Assembly (NCBI GenBank): GCA_022340485.1
Contig: JAJDNX010000101.1
Coordinates: 1-53,443 of the forward strand
From: Gammaproteobacteria bacterium
GTDB taxonomy: Bacteria > Pseudomonadota > Gammaproteobacteria > UBA9214
Reading direction: 5' to 3'
Length of the DNA stretch: 53,443 nt
Every line of letters begins with the position of its first letter. Position 1 is the stretch's first letter. Positions 44,089 to 52,406 of this stretch are shown here, piece after piece. The position numbers were made by a program, and so were the translations under genes. Below the pieces are notes generated by a model. It was not told where the DNA came from, searched no databases, and saw only the letters and a list, made by a program, of their open reading frames with translations.

Positions 44089-47000
44089 AAGGCTTCATCA
44101 CCCAGGTACTGCTGCAGCCGCTGGGCATCTATGTTGTCGCGCTGGGTGCAGGCTTCCTGGTTCCACTGTTCGACCGCGCGCACCGCAGCTCGGCCATCCT
44201 GCTGTTCTTCCTGGCCCTTGCCGGCATGGTTGCGATTGCCGGCATCAACCTGCTAGCAATCCTGAACGGCGCCGCCCCGATCCAGATCGAAACTGCAGGT
44301 ATTGCGCCGCCATTTGCCATCAACCTGCGCTTTGGACTGTACGAAGGCGGCTTCGTACTCGCGGTCAACAGCATCGCGCTGCTGGGCGCTCTGCACTGGC
44401 TGCCGTCACTGCGGCAACATGCCTCCGCGCTGTTGCTGTACCTGATCATGGTGATGGGCATCAACGGGATGGTGATGACCCGCGACCTGTTCAACCTGTT
44501 TATCTTTATCGAAATCACCTCGATCGCCACCTATGCCCTGATCGGCATGGAACGCACCGGCTCCGTACTCGCTGCCGGCTTCAAGTACATTATCGCGACC
44601 TCGGTGGCCTCGGCATTCTTCCTGCTGGGGACGATCTTCCTGTATTACCTTACCGGTACACTGAATATCGATGGCATGGTGGCACAACGCGAGCTGATCA
44701 GCGGCCCGATTGGTTTTATCGCGACGCTGTTTTTGCTGACCAGCCTGCTGATCGAACTGAAGCCCTATCCCGCTAATGGCTGGGGACTGGACGTATACGA
44801 AACCGCGCCCGGCGGCATTGCAGCACTGATCTCCGTCGGCGTCTCCGCCGGCGTGTTTTTCGCATTGTTGAAGACGCTGCCGCTGCTGGACAATTACCTG
44901 AGCAGCATCGCCGTGGTCGGCGGTGCCACCTTCCTGCTCTCCAACCTGATTGGCCTGAAACAGGACAATGCCAGACGCCTGCTTGGCTATTCCTCCATTG
45001 GCCAGATGGGGCTGCTGACACTGGCGCTGGCGGCGACGGTACAGCTTGGCATCGAGGCACAATTACCGCTGGTCGCGGGCGGTCTGTTCATCAACCACCT
45101 GCTGGCCAAGGCAGGACTGTTCTGGCTGGCGGATCTGGTCAACCGCAACTCCACCAGGGACTGGTCGGTGCTTGCCGGACGGCCAGGGCGGTTACTGTTG
45201 TTCGGCATCCTGCTGAGCGCACTGGTTGGCCTGCCGCCCTTCCCCGGCTTCTGGGCAAAGTGGGTACTGGTGACGGAACTCGCCGCCGGCGGCCTGTATC
45301 CCTGGATCACCGTGGTGCTGCTGGGCTCGCTGCTGGAGGCCGCCTACCTGTTCCGCTGGTTTACGCAGGCCCTGCAGACGCGGGAATCCGATACACCCGA
45401 CACCATCCGCCTCGAGAGTCTGCTGCCAGTCGCCCTCGCCGCCCTGCTGCTGTTTGCCACCGGCTATGGCATGGCCGTGCAACTCGAGAGTGACACCCTG
45501 ATCATGTTCCTGCCACTGCTGGCCGGTACCGCACTGTGGCTGCTGGACGGCCTGCCGGGCCTTCTCAAGAGCCTGCTGATGCTGGTCGTGGTCGCTGCCG
45601 GCGGTGCCTGGCTGACGCTCGACCTGGAAGGCCTGAACCGCATCTTCGGTTTCATTCTCGTCGGCGGTGGTGTGCTGCTCAGCCTGGCAACCCAGTACCG
45701 CAGCGACGTCCGCAAGGGCTTCTACCCTTTGCTTGGCATCCTGCTGCTATCGCTGGCGACGCTGTTGCGCGCGCATACCAGCCTGGAGTTCTTCTTTAGC
45801 TGGGAGCTCATGACGCTGAGTTCCTACCTGCTGGTGACACTTGGCCGTGGCGGTGCGAAACCGGCGCTGACCTACCTGCTGTTCTCGCTCGCTGCGGCCT
45901 ACTTCATCCTTGCCGGATTCGCCCTGGCCTATGCGGCCAGCGGTAGCCTCGAGCTGGCGGCACTTGGGGATACGGGTAGCTCCATGGGCCTGGTGTTCAG
46001 CCTGCTGGCTGCCGGCTTCGTTATCAAGACCGGTGGCCTCGGCGTGCACATCTGGGTACCGGGTACATACGGGGAGGCAGACGACGACTTCACTGCAGTG
46101 CTCTCCGCCGTGGTCAGCAAGGCCGCCATCTTTGGCCTGCTGCTGGTCGCCGCACAGCTCGGCATACGTTCCGACATCGGCCTCGACCCGGCCTACGTGC
46201 TTGGCTGGATCGGCATGCTCACCGCGACCTTCGGCGCATTGATGGCAGTATTCCAGGAAGACATCAAGAAACTGCTCGCCTACTCCAGCATGGGCCAGCT
46301 CGGCTACATCGTCACCGGAATCGCACTGATGAGCCATCTCGGCTGGGTGGCCGCGCTCTACCTGACGGTAAATCATTTCCTCTTCAAGGGCATCCTGTTC
46401 CTTGCCGTCGCCGGCGTGGTGCTGCGCACCAGCGAGCGCCTGATGTACAAGATGGGCGGGCTGATCAAGAACATGCCGTTCACCTTCGTCGCCACCATGA
46501 TCGCCATCATTGCCATGTCCGGCGTACCCCCACTGACCGGCTTTGGCGGCAAGTGGCTGCTGTTCAATGCCATGATGGAGAAGGGCTGGTACTGGCTGGC
46601 GGCACTGGCCTTCTTCTCCAGCGCGGTGGCCTTCCTTTACATGTACCGGCTGCTGCATACCGTGTTTCTGGGACAGCGCAAGCTGGAACATGCGCAATTG
46701 CGAGAGGCCCCCGCCATTCTGCTGGTACCCCAGTTCCTGCTGATCGGCATCATTATGGTGTTTTCCGCCTATCCAAAACTGCTGCTGGAGCCGCTGTCGA
46801 GCGCAATCAGCCCGTGGCTGGCCGGCAACCTGGTATGGGACGGTCTGTCGCTGCACACCCACCTCGGTTACTGGAATGCCCCCATGATCATGGGTGTTGT
46901 CGCGGGGGTGTGGATGATACCGCTGCTGTTCCTGCTACTGATGTCGCTGACCCTGAAGATCCAGAAGGTCGGGCAGTTCAATATCGTGTTTGCCGCAGAA

Positions 47001-47240
47001 CGCCCGCACCGTCCGGAAGACACGCATTTTGCCTATAACTTTTTCGCGCACTACGACCGCGCCCTCGGCTTCCTGGTGAAGCCGCGAGCGACTGCCTTCT
47101 GGAACAGCATCGTCGAGTGGAGCCATACCCTGGCCGCGTCCTTGCGAATTTTCTATAACGGCAACGGCCAGACCTATGCATTGTTCATCGTGATGTATCT
47201 GGTGGTGTTGTTCCTGGTGAATGGAGGGCTGCAGCTGTGA
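44082..47240 (+). CDS. Fused double antiporter-like subunit (MrpD-like + NuoL/M-like)
   Basis: A protein of 1052 residues made of two complete antiporter-like domains. Half one (about 1-450) has the TM5 glutamate in DLFNLFIFIEITSIATYAL, but its TM7-8 block reads IELKPYPANGWGLDVYETAP, and the TM8 lysine is lost (SVGVSAGVFFALL instead of ATKxG). Half two (about 550-960) is canonical: FFSWELMTLSSYLL, GFVIKTGGLGVHIWVPGTYGEADDDF with lysine in VVSKAAIF, and NHFLFKGILFLAVAGVV. About 28 helices are expected. The ORF track starts at 44067; ATG 44082 has GGAG six bases upstream. In related archaeal complexes the two halves are separate genes. The fusion keeps the frame throughout, so it is not an assembly error at an obvious join. 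Confidence 0.92.
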   Translation: MVEGFITQVLLQPLGIYVVALGAGFLVPLFDRAHRSSAILLFFLALAGMVAIAGINLLAILNGAAPIQIETAGIAPPFAINLRFGLYEGGFVLAVNSIALLGALHWLPSLRQHASALLLYLIMVMGINGMVMTRDLFNLFIFIEITSIATYALIGMERTGSVLAAGFKYIIATSVASAFFLLGTIFLYYLTGTLNIDGMVAQRELISGPIGFIATLFLLTSLLIELKPYPANGWGLDVYETAPGGIAALISVGVSAGVFFALLKTLPLLDNYLSSIAVVGGATFLLSNLIGLKQDNARRLLGYSSIGQMGLLTLALAATVQLGIEAQLPLVAGGLFINHLLAKAGLFWLADLVNRNSTRDWSVLAGRPGRLLLFGILLSALVGLPPFPGFWAKWVLVTELAAGGLYPWITVVLLGSLLEAAYLFRWFTQALQTRESDTPDTIRLESLLPVALAALLLFATGYGMAVQLESDTLIMFLPLLAGTALWLLDGLPGLLKSLLMLVVVAAGGAWLTLDLEGLNRIFGFILVGGGVLLSLATQYRSDVRKGFYPLLGILLLSLATLLRAHTSLEFFFSWELMTLSSYLLVTLGRGGAKPALTYLLFSLAAAYFILAGFALAYAASGSLELAALGDTGSSMGLVFSLLAAGFVIKTGGLGVHIWVPGTYGEADDDFTAVLSAVVSKAAIFGLLLVAAQLGIRSDIGLDPAYVLGWIGMLTATFGALMAVFQEDIKKLLAYSSMGQLGYIVTGIALMSHLGWVAALYLTVNHFLFKGILFLAVAGVVLRTSERLMYKMGGLIKNMPFTFVATMIAIIAMSGVPPLTGFGGKWLLFNAMMEKGWYWLAALAFFSSAVAFLYMYRLLHTVFLGQRKLEHAQLREAPAILLVPQFLLIGIIMVFSAYPKLLLEPLSSAISPWLAGNLVWDGLSLHTHLGYWNAPMIMGVVAGVWMIPLLFLLLMSLTLKIQKVGQFNIVFAAERPHRPEDTHFAYNFFAHYDRALGFLVKPRATAFWNSIVEWSHTLAASLRIFYNGNGQTYALFIVMYLVVLFLVNGGLQL

Positions 47241-48163
47241 TTGCGGAATGGTTTGGCAGGGCCGGTAATTTCAGCCTGACGCTGCTGATCGTGACAGTCT
47301 ACGGCCTGCTCGTGGGTGCTTTCATCGAACGCACCATCGCGAAAGTACAGGGTCGCATCGGCATCCCCTACCGGCAGCCATTTATCAACATCCTGAAAAC
47401 CCTGGTCAAGCGCACCGCCGTCAGCCACGGCATCATGTTCTACCTCGGACCGGTATTCCGCATCGCCGGCGGCATTGGCACACTGGCCTTCATCCCGGTG
47501 ATCTACGGCAGCGAAACCTTTGCGAATTTCAGCTACGCCGGCGACCTGTTCCTGGTGATCTACTTTATGTTCTTCGGCCAGCTGGGCATGGCGCTGGGTG
47601 CAGGAGAAAGCGGCCATCCCTACAGTGCCATCGGCATCGCCCGCGGCCTGTCGCAGATGACGGCCTACGAGGTACCATTCGCGCTGGCCGTGATCTCCAT
47701 CGTGATCCAGTACGACACCCTGTCGATCACCGAGATCGTAGCCGCGCAGCAGGGCGGCTGGCAGCACTGGACACTGTTCACCAACTGGGTGGCAACACTG
47801 GCTGCCATGCTCGCCTTCCTCGGCATGACGGGCTATTCGCCGTTTGACATCTTCCTGGCTCCTCAGGAGATCCCGATTGGCCCGCCGACCGAGTTCCACA
47901 GCGCTTACCTGTCACTGCTGCAGACCAACCGTGCCCTGTTCGGAGCAACCAAGCTGGTGTTGTTCATGAACCTGTTTTTCGGCGGTGCCACCGGCTGGAT
48001 CGAATTGATGATCAAGACCCTGGCAATCTACATGGTGGCGGTGGTCGTCGGCGTGGCCTTTCCGCGCTTCCGCGTCGACCAGTCGATCCGTTTCTTCTTC
48101 AAGATCCCGACGCTGATCGGGATAATTTCCATAATTTATGTGCAGATGATGTTCACGTCCTGA
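47237..48163 (+). CDS. NuoH/MbhM-like membrane anchor subunit
   Basis: A 308-residue homologue of complex I NuoH and group 4 hydrogenase membrane subunits (EchB, HyfC, MbhM), which links the peripheral redox arm to the ion-translocating arm. It has about eight helices. Visible family features are the cytoplasmic loop RIGIPYRQPFINILKTLVKR and the acidic loop GAGESGHPYSAIGIARGLSQ followed by MTAYEVPFAL, the region contacting the quinone or cluster chamber in complex I. It starts at GTG 47237, overlapping the previous stop, with GGAGGG upstream. Confidence 0.94.
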   Translation: MIAEWFGRAGNFSLTLLIVTVYGLLVGAFIERTIAKVQGRIGIPYRQPFINILKTLVKRTAVSHGIMFYLGPVFRIAGGIGTLAFIPVIYGSETFANFSYAGDLFLVIYFMFFGQLGMALGAGESGHPYSAIGIARGLSQMTAYEVPFALAVISIVIQYDTLSITEIVAAQQGGWQHWTLFTNWVATLAAMLAFLGMTGYSPFDIFLAPQEIPIGPPTEFHSAYLSLLQTNRALFGATKLVLFMNLFFGGATGWIELMIKTLAIYMVAVVVGVAFPRFRVDQSIRFFFKIPTLIGIISIIYVQMMFTS

Positions 48164-48206
48164 GCAGTACAATCAGACTGTCAAGCCGTAGTGTGAGGCA
48201 CTTACG

Positions 48207-48839
48207 ATGAAAAAGACTCCGAGCACCCTTAGCACGCTGGAAAATGCGGGACTCTCGGCCGAGGATCAGCTGCTGTTCTCCAATGCGCGGCCCAGGCCCT
48301 ACGAGCCCTATCCGATCAAGGCGATAGAGGATTTCGCCAACTGGGCACGCGCCAACTCGCTGTGGATCCTGGCCTTTGGCACCGGCTGCTGTTCGATCGA
48401 GCTGCGCCCGCTGATGACGGCGCGTTTCGACGCCAGCCGCTTTGGCGTCGCCGGCCGGCCTACCCCGCGGCAGTCATCGGTATTCATCATTGGCGGCTAC
48501 GTCTCGGTCAAAACACTGAAGCGCATTGTGCGCAGCTATGAGCAGATGCAAGGGCCGAAATTCATTATCGCGCTCGGCAGCTGCCCGGCGAATGGCGGCA
48601 TGTACTTCGACAGCTACAACACCATCAACCAGTTCGATCTGTACCTGCCGGTGGACCTGTACGTCACCGGTTGCATGCCGCGGCCGGAGGCACTGCTCGG
48701 TGCGATCCTGGAACTGCAGGATGACATCAAGGCGGGCAAGTGTGACGGCGCCAACCGCTATATCGAACACTTCGACGAGTACAAGGCCAACCAGAAGAAG
48801 GTCATCAAGGACTGGAACATGCCGGACTACAACTGGTAA
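48207..48839 (+). CDS. NuoB-like small FeS subunit with intact N2 ligands
   Basis: A cytoplasmic peripheral subunit of 210 residues, homologous to NuoB and hydrogenase small subunits (EchC, MbhJ). All four ligands of the proximal [4Fe-4S] cluster are present: C61 and C62 in GTGCCSIEL, C126 in ALGSCPANGG and C156 in VTGCMPRPEA. The intact cluster means that electrons can reach the interface with the membrane domain. The protein carries an N-terminal extension of about 35 residues rich in charged residues and a helical C-terminal tail of about 30. Confidence 0.95.
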   Translation: MKKTPSTLSTLENAGLSAEDQLLFSNARPRPYEPYPIKAIEDFANWARANSLWILAFGTGCCSIELRPLMTARFDASRFGVAGRPTPRQSSVFIIGGYVSVKTLKRIVRSYEQMQGPKFIIALGSCPANGGMYFDSYNTINQFDLYLPVDLYVTGCMPRPEALLGAILELQDDIKAGKCDGANRYIEHFDEYKANQKKVIKDWNMPDYNW

Positions 48840-48872
48840 CCCCATGACAGACGATCGAACCAAGGAAATAGA

Positions 48873-49418
48873 ATGATGAGTGAACTGCTGGACAGACTGG
48901 TGCGTGATTTCGGTGTCACGGACATCACCGAGCGCCCTCCGGCAATCACCACCCTGAAAGTGAGCAAGGAAAACGGCGAGCGGCTGATCCGCGAACTGCG
49001 CGACCGCGAGGGCTTCACCCACCTCAACTTCATCGCCTGCACCGACTGGATCGAGGATGGTATTTTCAGGCTGATCTATATGCTGCACAACTACGACAGC
49101 AAACAGAACCTCGGCGTACACATCGATATCAAGCGCGACCATGCCGAGATGACCTCCATCCATACGCTGTGGGCGCAAGCCTGGACCTACCAGCGTGAGT
49201 TGCGCGAGATGTATGGCATCCACTTTCCCGGAAGTCCGCGGCTCGAGGAGGATTTCTGCCTCGAAGGCTGGGACGCCATGCCGCCAATGCGGCGTGATTT
49301 CGATACTGCGAAATACAGCGCGGAACGCTTTGGCCACCGCGAGGGCCGCGTCAGCCTGGTGCCGCGCGATCACATGAAGGTACAGCTCTACCCGAACCGC
49401 GGAGGGGATGAATCATGA
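48873..49418 (+). CDS. NuoC-like (30-kDa) subunit
   Basis: A 181-residue peripheral subunit of the NuoC/EchD/MbhK family that packs against the NuoB- and NuoD-like subunits. The family region is ELREMYGIHFPGSPRLEEDF followed by WDAMPPMRRDFD, corresponding to the E..D.FGI.F.GHP.LRR.L...W.GHPLRKD block of complex I. Two ATGs (48873 and 48876) could start it. It overlaps the next gene by four bases (ATGA). Confidence 0.93.
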   Translation: MMSELLDRLVRDFGVTDITERPPAITTLKVSKENGERLIRELRDREGFTHLNFIACTDWIEDGIFRLIYMLHNYDSKQNLGVHIDIKRDHAEMTSIHTLWAQAWTYQRELREMYGIHFPGSPRLEEDFCLEGWDAMPPMRRDFDTAKYSAERFGHREGRVSLVPRDHMKVQLYPNRGGDES

Positions 49419-50584
49419 CCTTGGTAACGGGACACTCCGCCGCGCTGGACTTCGCCCAGCCCGACCCGGTCGACCTGTCGTCGGGTAAATACGTCAAGCT
49501 GTGGCAGGGACCGCAACACCCCGGTATCACCGGCAACATGTCATTGGAACTGGTACTCGACGGTGACACCATCATCGAGTGCAAGACCCATGTCGGGTAC
49601 CTGCACCGCGGCTTCGAGAAACTCATGGAGCAGCGCACCTTCATCCAGAACTTCACCGTGGTGTGCCGCATCGCGGTACCCGAGCCGGCCTTCAACGAAT
49701 ACCTGTACGCGGCCGCAATCGAGGCCATCAGCGGCGTTCAGTCACCGCCGCGCGCGCAGTGGCTGCGCACGCTGAACCTGGAAATGATGCGCCTCGCCAG
49801 CTTCCTGATGTGGATCGGCGGCCAGGGCGGCGCGTTCGGCCAGTATACCGTAGCCAACTGGAGCCTCACCTACCGCGACTACGTGCTCGACCTGTTCGAG
49901 GAAATGACAGGGGCGCGCATCTACCATATGTACATGGTGCCCGGCGGTGTGCGCGCCGGCCTACCGGCTGGATTTGAGAAGCGCATTCTCAAGCTGATGG
50001 ATGACACCGACAAGCTGCTCGACCAGATCGAACGCGTGATGTACAACAACGTGGTATTCAAGGCACGTGCCAAGGGGCTCGGCGTCATTACCCGGGAAAT
50101 GGTGGACCCGTACGGCGTGGTCGGCCCGAATGCACGCGCCAGCGGTTTCCGACGCGACCTGCGCAAGGACGAACCCTATCTGGTGTATGACCAGCTCGAT
50201 TTCAATGTCATCAGCGGCAGTGCCGGTGATGCCTACGAACGCGCGTATCTGCGCTTGCAGGAAACCCGCCAGAGCGTCAACCTGATTCGCCAGGTCATCG
50301 CCGGTGCACCGTCGGATGGCCCGTTCCAGGCCGACATGCCGAACCTGCTGCACTGGAAGGTGCCGGCCGGTGAAACCTATGTGAAAGCAGAGTGCACCCG
50401 TGGCGAGTATGGCTACTACATGGTCACCGACGGCACCGAGATCGTGCGCCGCGTGCACGTGCGCGGTCCGAGCTACACCCATGCCATCGCACTGATGGAA
50501 CGCCTTGCGGTCGGCACCAATATCGCGGACATCGCCGGACTGATGGTATCACTGCACACCTATCCGCCCGAGATCGAGCGCTAA
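49415..50584 (+). CDS. NuoD-like large subunit lacking NiFe-site cysteines
   Basis: A 389-residue homologue of NuoD (49-kDa) and of the large subunit of group 4 NiFe hydrogenases. Conserved features are GPQHPGITGNMSLEL near the N-terminus, THVGYLHRGFEKLMEQRTF, and a long central helix region. Hydrogenases need two CxxC pairs: here the first position reads FTVVCRIAVPEP, with one cysteine only, and the C-terminus ends ADIAGLMVSLHTYPPEIER with none. The NiFe centre therefore cannot form. This matches NuoD and the non-hydrogenase members (Ehr, Mbs/Mbx), where the cavity binds a quinone or other acceptor. The substrate is unknown. Confidence 0.95.
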   Translation: MTLVTGHSAALDFAQPDPVDLSSGKYVKLWQGPQHPGITGNMSLELVLDGDTIIECKTHVGYLHRGFEKLMEQRTFIQNFTVVCRIAVPEPAFNEYLYAAAIEAISGVQSPPRAQWLRTLNLEMMRLASFLMWIGGQGGAFGQYTVANWSLTYRDYVLDLFEEMTGARIYHMYMVPGGVRAGLPAGFEKRILKLMDDTDKLLDQIERVMYNNVVFKARAKGLGVITREMVDPYGVVGPNARASGFRRDLRKDEPYLVYDQLDFNVISGSAGDAYERAYLRLQETRQSVNLIRQVIAGAPSDGPFQADMPNLLHWKVPAGETYVKAECTRGEYGYYMVTDGTEIVRRVHVRGPSYTHAIALMERLAVGTNIADIAGLMVSLHTYPPEIER

Positions 50585-50596
50585 GCAGGAAAGATC

Positions 50597-52405
50597 ATGA
50601 ACCTGAAAGACTTGCTATCACCGTTCTACGTCTGGCAACGCGCCTTCGAGAAGCCCTATACCTCCATACGGCCCATACAGGAGCGACCCGGTGCCGCCGC
50701 CTATCGTGGCTTTCATATCAATATCAGCGAGGAATGCATCGGTTGCGGCACCTGCCACAAGATCTGCCAGAACGACGCCATCGACATGGTAAGAGTCGAG
50801 ACCTATGAAGGTCGCAGTGGTGACAGCGGCTTGCGCCCGCGCTTCGACTACGGCCGCTGCTGCTGGTGCGCCCTGTGCGTGGACATGTGTCCCGCCGGTT
50901 CGCTGCGCATGAGCAACGAGTACACCTGGATTACCAGCGACCCGACGGAGTTTCACTTCACCGCGGGCGTCGAGCACACCACCTGGCAGGACAATCCTCT
51001 GGGATACCACCGCGCGGAAGGCTACCACCTGTACCCGCCGAAGCGCATAGAAATGGAAATGCTACCCCCGGAGGTGAGCGTACAGTCGTTTGATGAAGTC
51101 GTCGCGGGTTACAGCGAACCACAGGCGCTGCTGGAGGCCGACCGCTGCATCGAATGCGGCATCTGCGTTGCCACCTGCCCGGCCCACATGGACGTTCCCG
51201 ACTACATCCGCAGTATCCGTGACCGCGATTACGAGAAGGGCCTGCAACTGATGTACCGCACCAACCCCTTCCCCGCCACCTGCGGGCGTATCTGCACGCG
51301 CCGTTGCGAGTCGGTATGCCCGGTCGGCATCCAGGGAGAAGCGATCGCCATTCGCTGGCTGAAACGCTTCATCGTCGACCAGATCCAGCCGCAGGACTAC
51401 GCCCGCATTCTGGCCGACCAGACCGGAAACAGTGGCCACCGCGTCGCCATCATCGGTGCCGGTCCCGGTGGCCTGAGTGCGGCCTATTACCTGCGCAAGC
51501 AAGGCCACGCGGTGACCGTATTCGAGGCGCAGGCAAGTGCCGGCGGCATGCTGCGCTACGGCGTGCCCAGCTATCGCCTGCCGGATGCAGACCTCGACAA
51601 GGACATCAATTACATCGTGTCACTCGGCGTGGACATTCGCTACAACACGCGCATCGGCAAGGACATTCGCTTCGAACAACTGCTGCAGGACTTCGATGCG
51701 CTGTTCCTGTCCACCGGCCTGTCGGTACCCTCCAGCATGCGCATCCACGGCGAGGAGCACCCGCGCGTGCTGTCCGGCCTGCAGGTGCTTGCCGATGTCG
51801 CCAGTGGTCGCGACCCGGGCGTCGGTCAAAAGGTCGCCGTCATCGGTGGCGGCAACGTTGCCATGGACGCGGCGCGGGTCTCGCGGCGTCTTGGCGCCGA
51901 GGTCACCATCCTTTACCGTCGGCGGATCGCAGACATGCCGGCGGATACCGAGGAAATACATGAATCACAGGAAGAAGGCTGCCACATCGTCACCCAGGCG
52001 ATCCCGGTAGAAATCATTGCGGCTAGCAGCCCGCAACAGGTTTCGATCAAGTGGGGTGAGGCCGAAATGGTACAGGACCCCAAGGGCGGTCGGCCACGCC
52101 CGGTGCTACAGGAAGACCGGATGCATGTGGAGACCTACGACTGCATCATTTCGGCCATCGGCCAGGGCAGCGACCTCGAGTTCCTGTCAAAGGAGATACA
52201 GGATCAGCTGGCCATCGAGTGGGGCAAATTCGCGCCGGGTGAATACCAGCACACCTCGCTGCAAAAGGTCTTCGTCGGCGGTGACGTTGCCAATCGCACC
52301 GCCGATGCCATCAGCGCCATCGAGGACGGCCATCACGCCGCGCGCGGCATCGACCGGTTCCTGAACCCGGACGCCCGGACGCATACAGACCAGGAGGTGA
52401 ACTGA
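50597..52405 (+). CDS. Fusion of NuoI-like ferredoxin with GltD/NfnB-like FAD-NAD(P) oxidoreductase
   Basis: A 602-residue fusion. Residues about 1-130 are NuoI/MbhN-like with two [4Fe-4S] motifs, CIGCGTCHKICQ and CCWCALCVDMCP. Residues about 180-260 form the GltD-type FeS domain (CIECGICVATCP, then ATCGRICTRRCESVCP). The rest is a two-dinucleotide-fold flavoprotein: FAD-binding VAIIGAGPGGLSAAYYLRK near residue 285 and NAD(P)-binding VAVIGGGNVAMDAARVSRR near 415, ending with IGQGSD and VGGDVAN-ADAISAIEDGHHAARGI. It resembles the small subunit of glutamate synthase, NfnB and SudA. The fusion to a complex I ferredoxin subunit implies direct electron transfer between NAD(P)H and the NuoB-like cluster. 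Confidence 0.95.
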   Translation: MNLKDLLSPFYVWQRAFEKPYTSIRPIQERPGAAAYRGFHINISEECIGCGTCHKICQNDAIDMVRVETYEGRSGDSGLRPRFDYGRCCWCALCVDMCPAGSLRMSNEYTWITSDPTEFHFTAGVEHTTWQDNPLGYHRAEGYHLYPPKRIEMEMLPPEVSVQSFDEVVAGYSEPQALLEADRCIECGICVATCPAHMDVPDYIRSIRDRDYEKGLQLMYRTNPFPATCGRICTRRCESVCPVGIQGEAIAIRWLKRFIVDQIQPQDYARILADQTGNSGHRVAIIGAGPGGLSAAYYLRKQGHAVTVFEAQASAGGMLRYGVPSYRLPDADLDKDINYIVSLGVDIRYNTRIGKDIRFEQLLQDFDALFLSTGLSVPSSMRIHGEEHPRVLSGLQVLADVASGRDPGVGQKVAVIGGGNVAMDAARVSRRLGAEVTILYRRRIADMPADTEEIHESQEEGCHIVTQAIPVEIIAASSPQQVSIKWGEAEMVQDPKGGRPRPVLQEDRMHVETYDCIISAIGQGSDLEFLSKEIQDQLAIEWGKFAPGEYQHTSLQKVFVGGDVANRTADAISAIEDGHHAARGIDRFLNPDARTHTDQEVN

Positions 52406-52406
52406 C

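Noticed and set aside
45747-46862. 371-aa minus-strand ORF within the fused channel gene
   Set aside because: Q/H/E-rich antisense translation of transmembrane helices. The plus-strand frame carries all channel motifs.
1359-47240. The two Mrp-containing clusters as a recent segmental duplication
   Set aside because: Paralogous proteins (E, F, G, B, C) differ widely, the module fusions differ and the gene order differs. They look like two old, distinct complexes.
47237-50584. Group 4 NiFe hydrogenase or formate hydrogenlyase
   Set aside because: The NuoD-like subunit lacks both CxxC pairs needed for NiFe, and there are no maturation genes in the window.
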